Assembly: GCA_032821775.1 (NCBI GenBank)
Contig: JAVLRN010000005.1
Span: 62,001-126,000, forward strand
DNA: 64,000 nt
DNA from: Sanguinoderma infundibulare
Taxonomy: Eukaryota > Basidiomycota > Agaricomycetes > Polyporales > Polyporaceae
Reading direction: 5' to 3'
The translations under genes were made by a program, and so were the position numbers. Each line of letters starts with the position of its first letter. Positions within the stretch are counted from its first letter, which is position 1. Positions 32,685 to 43,645 of this stretch are shown piece after piece. A model generated the notes under the pieces. That model saw nothing but the letters and a program-made list of their open reading frames with translations, was not told the origin of the DNA and made no database searches.

Positions 32685-33922
32685 GGGTATGTTGAATGCT
32701 GAATGAGACTCGGATAGAGCTTGTGAGACAGGCTGTCTTGTACGTCATACCAGCTACCTTACGCTATGCGACGACTATCGGAACAACCTCTTCACGTTTC
32801 GTGTGCCTCGAAGCATACATGACTGTTGTCTGACGAGGTGTGTTGGCCCCATACCTCTTGCGCGTACCTTGAATCTGACGTGCCATTCGATAGCGTTGGA
32901 CGATACTCGAACATATACATTCCATGAATTCCAACACCTTCACAATCAAACGATGTAAAACGCCGTGACCGAAAGCTATACAAGCGGATGTATGTACTAT
33001 ACATAATACGGACAGTACCTCATACATGTCCACTAATCGGTCCTTTGGGTTCCAGGTATGGATAGCCATCTGCCTCTGTCGCCACTCCGTTCCCAGCAGA
33101 GTCTCAAAAACATGGGTACGTAGGTCCAACAGACGTAACGGTCGGGGACGATTGTTCGGAACGCTGTCAAAAACCTCCCATGGAAGGTCAAATTATCATC
33201 GACGATAAGAGCGACAGAAACTCACTGATGGCATGGAACGCATGATACACACTTTCACGTGGCGCGTGCCAGTGCCAGACAGGACTTGACAGGCGACAGG
33301 ATTCGGCAGATCGAAGGCACGAGGCATAAGCACTTACTGGAACTGCCACCCCCACCCGACTCATCTCGTCCCCAGAAATAGTGCCATCCGTACGCAAAGT
33401 GTCACTGTGAGCCTTCGTAGACTGGCCCACCATCTTCAAACGTGTCCCGGGAACGCTGACTGGATCCTGGATGGACCTTCCTGCGTGGAAAAGTTCAAAG
33501 TCATCAGCATGGGAGTTCGTACGGGCAGAAGAAGTCATCCCATACCGTGTCGATCACAGGCGCACTCTATCCTTTGTGCGTTGTGCAGCCAACGAGTGCT
33601 CGCGCTCGACATGAGAGCCATGGAAAGTCGATGAAATGCTCTGACTCAAACACGACCTCAGCTGAGTAAGCGTTTGAACTTGGATAACGGGCCGCAAGCC
33701 ACGGAACAATATTGCTAGCAAAGGATTCAACACTCGAGAAGTGCAAGCTGAGCTGCCAAGCATGGCTTTGCGGTACTACTGTGGAGGGTGGGGGAAAGGG
33801 GAAGGGCCAACCCAAGTCACTGGTGCTGCGCCGCGTATTGAGGATTAATTGGGCGCTTGAGTTACCACATTCGGACGCCACATCCCATCCAATGATTCCA
33901 GACTTGCTGCGCCTTTGTTCAC
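32685..33922. other. Intergenic region, no gene recognised
   Basis: Only short overlapping open frames without motifs were found on either strand. Confidence 0.5.
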
Positions 33923-34006
33923 GGCCTGGTGGTCTAGTAGTATGATTCCTTCTTAGGGCTTATGAGCGTGTGGAGGAGGTCCCGGGTTCAATTCCCGGCC
34001 AGGCCC
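33923..34006 (+). tRNA. tRNA-Pro (AGG anticodon) with a 12-nt intron
   Basis: The acceptor strands GGCCTGG (33923-33929) and CCAGGCC (33999-34005) pair perfectly. The D-arm contains TGGTCTAGTAGTATGA. The anticodon loop reads TTAGGG with anticodon AGG at 33955-33957. The T-arm is CCGGGTTCAATTCCCGG. The anticodon stem CCTTC/GGAGG closes only if cttatgagcgtg (33959-33970) is removed one base 3' of the anticodon, the standard position for nuclear tRNA introns. A T4 tract follows at 34013-34016. Identity as proline is from the anticodon and the overall match to fungal tRNA-Pro. Confidence 0.92.
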
Positions 34007-34012
34007 GCTATA

Positions 34013-34016
34013 TTTT
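34013..34016 (+). terminator. RNA polymerase III terminator of tRNA-Pro
   Basis: A TTTT run lies 7 bases after the tRNA 3' end. Confidence 0.7.
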
Positions 34017-34995
34017 AGTGAACCTGACCTTGTGTCCTTGCTTAGGTCTGATTCCGCTCAGGTTTCTTTTAATAGTAGGCTCACCTCGCGTCCCGAGTCA
34101 GTTTGAGTCTACCGTCGCCCGATGTACAACTCATGTCACTAGTGGGCACAGCCGCGGCCTTCACAGTAGCGTACTGTGGCTTGTCGCAACCATCCACACT
34201 CAGGGTGGGCGTTGAACGATGCTAGTCTTATGACCCTACGTATCGGTAACAGGGTTTCTCACAACATCAACATCAACGGCGTGTGGGATGCAGAATAACA
34301 TCCGTAGACTGCACGCCTGGGAGGCGGAAACTTAATAACATCCGAAGAACCCACACCGGATTCACCTGATCGGAATTTTGTCGCCGCTTCGTCCGAGCCT
34401 CGCTTCCGAGGTGAGCAACTTTGCACTAGGTGTAGGACTGGGTTTAGTCGACGGTATGCTGCTCCCACGCTGTGAACACGACCGCGCTCATGCCCGTTTT
34501 ATTCTAGAATTTCTTCCGATGTTGGGAGGCAAGTGCGCTCTTTGGGTTTGAGCTCTCAGCATTTCGAGATGGTACAGCCATCGCATGGTCCCTCCACACA
34601 GTCCAACAGTGGACGTGCAACAAAAATACCCCGGCGAAGTGATAATTTGGTCTTGTGGGCGCGAGTGTGCCGCGTGCCCTTCGAGTCCGAGCGGCGGCCA
34701 TACCGGGGACGTCTGTTATATATCAGCCATGCAGCTGACCCCACGCGGCGGCCGCGCCAGTGTTATGCCTTCGGAGTAAGGTATGCTTCCTCCTTTGTAC
34801 GGCCAGCGTTGAACCGTTCAGCTCTGATCACACAATTGTTAGCGAAAGGCTGGCCAAGCTCCCTCGTCCATGGACTTCGCACAAGGGAGGTTCTCACCGC
34901 TATTGGACCCATCAAAGCCCTGTCGGACTTCAGACGCATACAGGTACGTGGCCGTTCAAAATCCGATGTGCGAGCTCAAGCCTGCAGGTCATTCG
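34017..34995. other. Intergenic region, no gene recognised
   Basis: The stretch separates the tRNA from the Kre9-like gene. Open frames here overlap on both strands without any motif. A TATATATC stretch near 34713 has no obvious gene to serve. Confidence 0.45.
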
Positions 34996-35003
34996 TATAA
35001 ATA
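34996..35003 (+). promoter_or_regulatory. TATA box of the Kre9-like gene
   Basis: TATAAATA lies 107 bp upstream of the ATG at 35103. Confidence 0.6.
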
Positions 35004-35102
35004 CAGCCTCAGGTCCTCGAGAGACTCGCTGTGGCAATCAACAACACTAGCACCCGCACTACCTTCTGCTCTCTTCTCCTTCTGTCTACAACAGCAACAG
35101 CC

Positions 35103-35798
35103 ATGTTCGGAAAGCTCACGCCGTCCTCGCTCGTCTGCGCGATCGCGTCCCTCGCGTTCTCCTCTCAGCTCGCGGCAGCGACCGCGGTGCCGCGCGCCGC
35201 TGCGGACATCTTCGTGCCCCCGGTGCTGTATCCCAACGTTAACAGCAGCACGGTGTGGACGGTGGGAGAGAACTACAATGTCACCTGGTAAGTTGTCCTT
35301 TCCCAGCAAGCGTGAGCGAGGGTTAATTCTTTTCATCCCTTGCTTGCAGAGATGTTTCGAATGCGCCGAAGGACATCTCGAACCGCAAGGGTTTGATCCT
35401 CCTCAGGAAGGCCAATGCCACCACCCCTCGTACGTGTTCCGCCCCAATGACGTCCCCTCTGTTCCACAGGCTTGTGCGCCGTCAGGTTCGAGAAAGGCTG
35501 CCAAGCCTTTGGAGTGGGGATGTCATATGCTGCTGAACGTGTACGCTGATCATGTTCGTTGATCCCACACGACAGTTATCCTCCAGAATGGCTTTGACAT
35601 CGCTTCCGGCACCGTCATGATCGCCGTCCCGCAGCTCGTGGAGGGAACCGATTACAGCATCATCCGTGCGTACCTTGTCCGCCGACCCACTATGATCTAT
35701 TGACGTACTAACCTCTGTTCGCGCGGTATACAGCCATCGGCGACTCTGGCAACTTCAGCCCTCACTTCACCATCACCGGCAGCGGCGTCACGTCTTGA
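35103..35798 (+). CDS. Kre9/Knh1-like secreted cell-wall protein
   Basis: A signal peptide (MFGKLTPSSLVCAIASLAFS) is followed by FVPPVLYPNVNSSTVWTVG and ENYNVTW. After an intron come DVSNAPKDISNRKGLILLRK, then LQNGFDIASGTVMIAVPQLV, then IGDSGNFSPHFTITGSGVTS. This is the Ig-like Kre9/Knh1 N-terminal domain found in small fungal wall proteins, here without the Ser/Thr-rich GPI tail. Introns lie near 35288-35349, 35429-35575 and 35666-35731. The first canonical splice (TG|GTAAGT...GCAG|A) would create TGA where the family has TGG (Trp). Either a G-to-A change has broken the codon or a different junction is used. Cell-wall beta-glucan assembly is the family role; the specific function is unknown. 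Confidence 0.75.
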
Positions 35799-36434
35799 CC
35801 AGGCCCTCCTGCGGTCATGATTCGCAAGAACCATCGGAATCAGAAATATGAGCATCTGCAAAATGATGACGTTGGAGCGCACTTCTGACGATCTGTCGAG
35901 ACTTAGCTCGTGGATTCCTTAGGTTGCCGCATGTTTAAACTAAGAATGGTACTGGTGTTTCAGCCATTCCGATGACAGCCACTGGAAGAAGTCCGATAAA
36001 AGCGCCACAACCATCGGTTGATTGCGTCGACCTCCTCATCGCTCGTGTTCTATGGCCGGCTCGCGCTGGTCCCTTACGAATACTGGGATCCTCTGAATCG
36101 CTGCAGTGATGTCCCCGAAGGATAGCAAGGCCCTCAAGGACGCGTTGGCCGTCATCACACCTTCCATCGGCCTTCTTCCCGGCTGGCTGTGAGCAAGAGC
36201 TATTACTAATGGACAGGAGACGGCGGTGGTGTTGAGAGACGTGTTGAAGAAGCGCGGCGAGACTGAGCTGTTGATGATCCAGGCTGAAAACGGACTTGGT
36301 CTGAGCTGGCGAAGGTGCGAGGGTGCTTCACTGCGGACGAACGCTTGAATGAACATTTGCAACGATAAGAGCCTTTACTCGCACATGACACAACCTCCGC
36401 CATCGCGAATGGTGTTCCCAGAACGGAACGTCCC
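35799..36434. other. Intergenic region with a possible small relic
   Basis: A plus-strand stretch reads MSPKDSKALKDALAVITPSI (36109-36180) and, after a plausible GTGAGC...ACAG intron, VLRDVLKKRGETELLMIQAE. The exon phases do not match, so I do not call a gene. Confidence 0.3.
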
Positions 36435-37656
36435 TCACAAGAGGGACAGACCGAGGTGGGGCGCGAGGACCTCGCGTACAAAGTCATCGATGCCGTGCAT
36501 CCGCACGCCCAGCTTGAGGATGTTCTCGTCCGGGAGCTCCTTCGTGCCGTACATTCCCATCTCGTTGTACAGCTGGAACATGGTGTCGCGCTCCGGAACG
36601 TCTGTCGTCGGCGGGGAGATGTACGTCCCGCTTTTTCCCGTCACTGTGGGGTATGGGTTAGCAAGAGTAGAAGAGAGTGCGGACAACCTGAAGTGGCTTA
36701 CACTTTTTCACGCTCGCAAGGATCTCGAGCGCGGTGACACGCGCGTTCGCGACGTAGAGGTATTGATGGTTGAGCTCCTGCTTATGCGCCTCCCACTTGT
36801 CGAATACTGCTTTGGTGACCGCGGAGAGGTCCTTCTGGACGTACAGCATTGCAACTGGATTGATGACACCATGAGAACCTAACTCGCGAGAGCCTCGGTC
36901 CGGGAATGCACTCACGCGGCGTCGTGTCCTTGATCACGGGTTGGTGGAACTCGACTTGGTCAAGCTCGCGGTTGTATTTCATGTGTGAGCGGAAGACCAT
37001 GTTTTCGTAAAAGTTGCCGGTGTAGAGGAACGTCGTGGGGAGCCCCTTCTGGCGGGCATATTCGTCGACGTAGTGTTTGCCTGTATATGATAGCGTAATC
37101 GGTCAGCATTCGAGACCGACTGGAATACGGAACCAGTACGACCTTCGTAAATGCGGGAAACGAAGCGGCCGCCGGAGATCTGCTTCGAGCTCGGCAGCGT
37201 GCTCCATACGAAGCATTGCAGCCCGTTCTGGAGAGCGGCGTCAACGATGTTCTTGCCTTGTTGCTCCTCGCTTCCGGGGTCGTCTTTGATTTTCTGTCAG
37301 AAGGTGGAGACATCAATATCTGCCTGCGCGCAGCACATCAGAGTACGAACCGCGTCATAGAAGTTTGTGACGCCGAAGACTCCCCAGCAGCTGCGAAGTG
37401 CAGCTTGCACGTCAGAAAGGACGGTGAGATCTGCTTTGACGATTTCGGCGCCGAGCCTGGCAAGCTCTTGGCTAGCGGGAGTCTCCGGGTCCCGGGTGAG
37501 GGCACGAACGTGGTATTCGTTAGGATACTGCAAGAGAAGTCTCGCAACGGAACCGCCTGTGTGAATCCAAACTGGATATGGCAGGGACGGCTGGAATAGA
37601 AGGCGAGACGAACCTTGGTTTCCTGTTGCACCGCAAACGGCAATGAGCTTCGTCAT
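36435..37656 (-). CDS. NmrA-like NAD(P)-binding protein
   Basis: The minus-strand gene starts MTKLIAVCGATGNQG, with the GATGNQG Rossmann motif at residues 9-15. After an intron it continues GSVARLLLQYPNEYHVRALT and ELARLGAEIVKADL, then WGVFGVTNFYDA. Later exons give EQQGKNIVDAALQNGLQCFV, WSTLPSSKQISGGRF, YARQKGLPTTFLYTGNFYEN, VTALEILASVKK and a C-terminal DDFVREVLAPHLGLSLL. Length, motif order and the missing Tyr-x-x-x-Lys pair fit NmrA-type atypical short-chain dehydrogenases, which often sense NAD(P) redox state rather than catalyse. Introns are about 50-65 nt. A TATA-like CATATATATAG lies about 100 bp upstream. The frame is intact. Confidence 0.85.
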
Positions 37657-37758
37657 TGCAGAAGTCTTGAGTTGTCAAATGGTAGAATAGGGCTCAGAGG
37701 TTGTAGGCCGAAAGGACACAAGGTGGTGCACTTTGTGACAGCTGACTTCCTGTGCGTA

Positions 37759-37769
37759 CTATATATATG
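37759..37769 (-). promoter_or_regulatory. TATA-like element of the NmrA-like gene
   Basis: On the minus strand CATATATATAG lies about 105 bp upstream of the ATG at 37656. Confidence 0.5.
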
Positions 37770-38352
37770 ACAAATCTCTGAGTGGGAGAGTCGGAGGTTT
37801 TCAACCGTACCCCTGAGCAAGAGCTATTCTTGTCGGCATCCGATGACCTAGCATAACCTAATATCGATTCATTGAAAAAGGCATGAATCAGCATGAGGGT
37901 CGCGAGACATACTGATCCCGGAATGGTTCACGGCATTGGAGTGAGGCGGGCTCGAGGTCCTTGCATGTATTTTCTTCCAACGGTCTACCGCACCCCCATC
38001 TTGAGTAAAAGCAGCATTAGAGTATGGTAAAGACGAAAATATGCGCACGAGGCAGTACCAATGTTGTGCTACCTTGCGCAGAGGCAGGAGCGTCAGTCTA
38101 CAAGTCGCTGGAGGACAGCCAAAGATGACCTCGTCGGCTAGCCTCGCATTGCCGCCACTCTCCATCGATTGGCTCTGAACGCGCAGCCCTGAGGATTGAG
38201 CCCCCGACGAAAAGAGTCGGGTCCGTTGGAGTCGACCTCGGATATGGTGGTAGTTTACGGAGAGTCTGCAAGCGCCGAGTCTGTCCGTGGTGACATCGAT
38301 TTCGTCTCGCTGTCCAACTCTCATCCGCTCTATTCTTCCTGCTCTTTCTGCC

Positions 38353-39323
38353 ATGACTTTGTCTGTTGCTTTAAACCCGGAATCCAACTCCAACCTACGC
38401 CGGCATGCAAAGTACTGGTTCGAGGACGGCTCTCTGATCCTGCGAGCCCACAACCACCTCTACAAAGTTCATCGGACGCTGCTGGAACGCCATTCGCGCT
38501 TGATTCCAACACTCCACGAGAATGGCATGGCGGATAGTTTGATCGTCGTTGAAATTCCAGATGAGCTGGGAGTCAGGGATGAGGATGTCGAGGTGCTATT
38601 GGAGCATCTCTACCATGATGTGTGAGACAGTCCTTCTGCGTTCCTTCATCTCTTCAACGACAACCTGGTAGTGTTCTGGATGAATCCATCCCCTTCCCGC
38701 GGTTGGCCGCTCTCTTGAGAGTATCTTCCAAGCAACAACTCCACTTTCCATCCATACACGCGTTGGCCCAGACCCGACTAGAGGGCCTCTTTCCAGCGCA
38801 TCCCGAGGCGTTCTTTCGGTCACGATACGCAGAAGAGGCACTCGCCCTCTCTGTAGACTACGACATAGCCTCCGTGAGTACCTCTCTCCCCTCTAGCCAT
38901 TCCCGCCCGCAGCTCAGAGTGCCAAAGATCCGCAAATCGCTGTACTACACTATCGCAACACACCCCCACGAAGACGATCCCACATCCGCTACTACACATC
39001 CAGAACTCGACCCAGAACTCACAGCGCGATGCGATGCACTCCTCGAATCGCTCGTCGCACACTTCACTCCCATCCTGTTCACCGTGGCGACCGCAGGCCA
39101 TATGGCGTGCACGGACGTGTTCGCGGAGAGGTGGATGCCGCTCGTCATCCAGCCTGCGCTGGACGAAAACGGACTGTGTCGCCCGCTGGAAACGCTTGAG
39201 CGGATCATCGCGATCGACTGGGCGACGGAGGGTCTGTGCGCGGAGTGCGTGGAGAAGAAGACGGAGGAGTGGAGAGGCGAGCAGAGGGACGTCTGGGAGA
39301 AGATGGACGTATGGTTGGGTTGA
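38353..39323 (+). CDS. BTB/POZ-domain protein
   Basis: The gene starts MTLSVALNPESNSNLRRHAK. The BTB core follows: YWFEDGSLILRAHNHLYKVH, RTLLERHSRLIPTL, and DVEVLLEHLYHD at the end of exon 1 (to about 38622). A 47-nt intron leads to FPRLAALLRVSSKQQLHFPS. A second 45-nt GTGAGT...GCAG intron near 38877-38921 is likely although it is open in frame. The C-terminal half has cysteines (GLCAECVEKKTEEWRGEQRD) in the pattern of the large Agaricomycete BTB family. These proteins are probable adaptors of cullin-3 ubiquitin ligases, but individual substrates are unknown. The reading frame is intact. Confidence 0.8.
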
Positions 39324-40238
39324 GACTCGTGTTTTGGATCGTATGTGGAAACGCTGTAGTATACTGACGAATCAACCTGTAGCGATCCCCCTGTATGATC
39401 ATACACTTGAACCGTTCTGGTGGAGCGTTTGACGCAGGCCGTTACGATGGACATCAACGTCATCCAAATGCTCCCAAAATCAATCTCGTGAGTTTTGGAA
39501 GCTCTTCCTTGCATGTTGCGAAGGCTTAAGATGCAATTTCGCATTAACACCTGCTCCGGTCGTCAGTCCGTTAAGGCCATATCTCCGGTCGACTTGTCGG
39601 ACGACGCCACTGCATGCTTCTCCGAAGCTGCCGAAGGAACCTGCGTAGTATTTCATCATCTGTAGTTGTTCCCCATACTGATCCCATCACCGAGACCAAA
39701 TCCCTTGCACAGAGGCTGTATGGCGTCGCTTTGGGGAAGGAATGGCCTCACAAGTCCTCGGAGACTATCCAGTGGCAGACATCTCGCGCAAGGTCGACGA
39801 CGGCAACGGTAGTCTCACCCTGTCTACCGACGACGATGACCACACGCGCTCGATTCCGTGGACTTAGAAATGTCTACGCAAGATCCGGCAGGTCGTTCAG
39901 GCGTGAGGCGCGGACTTCTGGGAATCGTCGTCTGTGAGTGCAGAGCGCGGTATTTAAGTTGGCAACCACCACAGATACACACGACACCCTGTCGACAGGT
40001 GCGCACTAGTCTTACGGTGTCGGGCTGGCAGGCTAACGGCGACAAGTAGCGAGGATGGCAGACTAGGACGATGAGTATGTTGCAGATGGTATTTTCCGGA
40101 TGATCCTTTGGCGAGCGAGGAAATCTTACAAGCAGGACACGAACACGATATGTACACGGCCAAAAAGTGACATTCACAGAGTGCCAGGCACACGCCCGCC
40201 GGGGCATCTCCGAACCCAGCTGCTCCAATGCTACCCTC
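39324..40238. other. Intergenic region, no gene recognised
   Basis: Open frames on both strands lack motifs and splice partners. Confidence 0.45.
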
Positions 40239-41935
40239 ACTGGAGAATCATCGACAGTGCGTCCTCGCCGCACATCTTCAACAGGTCCCTCAGCTTCCCT
40301 ACGTCTCGTTCCACTCCTTGGGCAAGAACCCATGCATCCGCGTGAGGAACTCTGCCATCGAGCGCGTCTCGCACGGGGGTAGATGACCACGTCCCTGTCC
40401 GGCAGCTTCGCATACTGGAACATGGCCCCGGAGCACGACCCGCTGCAGCTCGGGCGGGCAGACGGGGAGGTACATGAGCGCGGAAAAGCGGTACTAGTTC
40501 ATGTTCAGCCAGTTGTCGCACCCCTCGCGCCCTCGCTGCCACGCCGCCTCCGTCGCGCTCCGCCCACACAGCTCGTCCAGGTCCACGCCGTCCAGCGCGC
40601 TGGCGGGACGGAAGAGGGGGTTCCCCACCGCGTCCGAGTCTTGCTGGCCCCCCCAGCTACGAAGGAGTCGGATTGCTGGCGGCATGACGGCCGACGCGTC
40701 CTCGAGGGTCAGGGCCGCGGCAGCGGCGAGGGTGCTGGCCTCGGTGAGGAACTGGCGCGAGCCTGCGATGGAACCCGGGGCGGCCTTGCGTTGGTCGACG
40801 GTTTGCTGGACAGACTGCAGGTGCTCGCTCGATGCTCGCGCGCATGGCGTCGCCGCTTCAGGTTATGGAAGGCAATGGCGTTGCAATGCCACGACCTCTT
40901 AGCGCATCGCGTCGCCGTGGCGCGGACGAGCGTGAAACAAAGAGTGGCACCCATGAATGTCGAGTTATCGCATCAAAAGGTACTTACCGTACGGATGCTG
41001 ATCAATGTTGTGGGTTCCGAGGCTCCTGAAGCTACGATCAGTGCCGTCATGGTGGTTCCTGTCAACGTTATCTTGAGTTATAATCTCTCAACAGTCTCTT
41101 GTGACCAACCATGGGAAGCTGTTGTTCGGACTCGGAGCGGCCCGTCGGTAAGAACTGGCACTGGCCCCTACTCGCCTTCCGTCGTCAATGTTCTAGCTCA
41201 TGTTGAATGTTCAACCTAAAAGCATATACGAGTCTGTGTTCCGAGTTGACAACTTTATATTATTGCGTGTTTTTGTGCCGGACTGCGTGTACACAACGAA
41301 CTCGGTGATCGTGCACATGCGCCGCCCGGAGGTTTTCTCTTTTCTCCCGACTGACATCGACCTCAACAGACCCTCCATAAACGACCGCGCCAAAGCCTCA
41401 TCCAAAGCCCGTCAGGTCCTCCTGGCGCATCCCTCTAGTTCCACCCCACGACCCCAGCCGAAGGCAGGGGGTGGGAGAGACGCGCGCGCAACCGTGGACG
41501 AAACCTGCGCCAGCCCTGCGGGGGCTGGCGAACGCCTGTCGTGCTTGTCCGGTGGTCCTCTGTTGATCCGGTATGGGCGTGAGATACAAACTTAGGACGA
41601 CATGCAAGAACTACTTACCGAGTGCACCGTATGAGGCGTATGACGGAAAGATATCCGTCCTCGAGAGTGCTGTGGACACGACGCCGCTTCAACCGCCTAG
41701 AGCGGGAACGGTAGTCGTACGCGCCAGCTCGGCCTTCTGGGCCGCAATCCACGAATTTAGCCAAAGTAGGAGGGCGGGAGCTAAGTAAAGGACTCACCAA
41801 GTCTTCCTCCGCGATCGCCACCGTGTGATACACGGCGAAGCCTAACGCTTGGTGACCGAGGAGGGAGGCACGAGGACGAGAGGGCAAACGACAGTAGGCG
41901 TCGTCCATATGGGTCGAGGGGGGCTGACCAGACAT
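40239..41935 (-). pseudogene. Degraded unknown gene (minus strand)
   Basis: Protein-like blocks occur in a plausible order on the minus strand. They are MSGQPPSTHMDDAYCRLPSR with HQALGFAVYHTVAIAEEDL ending at a GTGAGT donor (41935-41798), ARTTTVPALGG then a TGA then SGVVSTALSRTDIF (near 41725-41640), SRQFLTEASTLAAAAALTLE and RLLRSWGGQQDSDAV (40770-40640), and DELCGRSATEAAWQRGREGC with DNWLNMN ending in a TAG (40600-40493). YRFSALMYLPVCPPELQR follows. Several stops and frame changes separate the blocks. I do not recognise the family, and the joining of the blocks is inference. Confidence 0.35.
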
Positions 41936-43645
41936 TGGGGACTCGGCAGCAGGTCATTATACGAAAGGAAAGCGAGGTCGAACGCGGGGGCCAGGGACGC
42001 GGCGTGTGGACGGACGTCCGACACGCCGTCCCCGACCGGGAGACGTCGGGTCAGGAGGCCGGGTAGGGTGGAATAAGAACCGAGGCATGAGAAGGGAACG
42101 CTGACGAATCTTCTTGCAAATAGGCAGGAAAGGAAGCAGATCTTGGTTTTGTTGTTTTCTCGATGCAGGCATGCGAGAGAAGATGATGAAAAGCATCGCT
42201 GGTGAGCGCTGGTAGTGGAAAGTAGCACTAGCAGATGATGGTTGTGGATGAGGAGATGGCGCTCCGGGCGTGGTTCTTTATACTCTTCCCGATGGTGGCT
42301 AACCACCCAACCTCCCGTTCCGATTTGGCAGGTGGCCTTGCACAGATAGCTAGCCTTGGTTGACTTGGAGATCGGAACGAGGCTGGCGAAGCCCAGGCTT
42401 GAGATGCCCGACATGCCTTCACAGTGGTTGGGTTGCCGGGGATGTGAAAGACGACGAATGACGCATTGTGCGGCAGACATTGACGTCCGCATTGCCACCC
42501 TGAAATCCCAGGAACCGAAGTAACACGCGATCATCCCACCGCATGTGATTCTGTCCCCGCGAACTTGAAAGGCCAATCCCATCGCTTGTGCGGCGCACTG
42601 TTCTGATTGTCTTCGCCTCTTGATGTCCGGGAACAGAAGTACAGTAGGAGGAATCCTTTTCATGTGGCTCCACGGCCTCGCCTGTCTCTGGGTCTGACAC
42701 ATGACGACCAATTCTGTATGGACCATACCAAGGAAAGTCAATGCCGTGATCCAAGTCAGCTCCTCGAATCACACACCGATGAAGTTGAGAACTCTCGGCG
42801 ACCGCCTTTCATGCCAGCGACGTCCATATTCTGAGCAGCGAGATTCCATATACGTTCCGAAGCCGACTCAGTTACAAGCTGACCAGGATGCGCTCAACAA
42901 TATTGCATTGAAAGAAATTGATGTCCGGGATGCCTTTGTATTCGTACCAAAAGATACCATGCCAAGACATCCGAGTTCTCGACCTTATAAGAACGGCAGC
43001 TTACCCAGTGTCGCTCCGAGCCGTCTCCGTCCTCCGGGCGACGTGAACCTCCTTCGTCCTTCAATCAAACCACAGGAGCGCTATTACCAGCAACCATTAA
43101 TCAGCCCTCAGTTTTCGTCAACGACAGATGGGTGATGACGGACATTGTGTTGTTTCCCATATTCAACAAACCCTTGGCAGAGCCGGCGCATTTCGTCGGT
43201 ATGCGATAACACCTGCAACCGACAAACATCATACGCAATTGCATACACAAACCTTTTCTTACGTATACGACGTTTGCGACGCTGCGAGCGCTAGCTGTCG
43301 CGGTAACAAGGTGGGGAAAAGAAGAAGAGACGACCGACCGTACATAGTACCATAGTATAAGCTATAGGTAAAAGGGCGTAACATAACCGAAACGGAAAGG
43401 TTGAATAATGCCGCACCGCATGACTGCCTACAACTGACCTCCTATCAGAGCCTTGGGACCTCGACACCGACTCGCACGGCAGTCCAGGATATGTGCAAGG
43501 CAGCAGTGAGTCAAAATGACGATGGGGGTAAAGGAAGGGGTAGAGGGGACGGACTGATGAACACATCCCGTTCTTGCGCTTCGGCGTGACTATCCCCGAT
43601 ATCGAGCGTCCTTGGCAACGGTGATCTCCCCGCTGTTTGGGTCGA
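41936..43645. other. Intergenic region, no gene recognised
   Basis: A minus-strand open frame at 42419-42772 (DFPWYGPYRIGRHVSDPETG) and overlapping frames in the other registers have no supporting motif. The right end is the 3' region of the ZNF207-like gene. Confidence 0.4.

Noticed and set aside
36109..36345. Two-exon small gene on the plus strand
   Set aside because: The candidate exons are protein-like, but their phases do not match across the only plausible intron.
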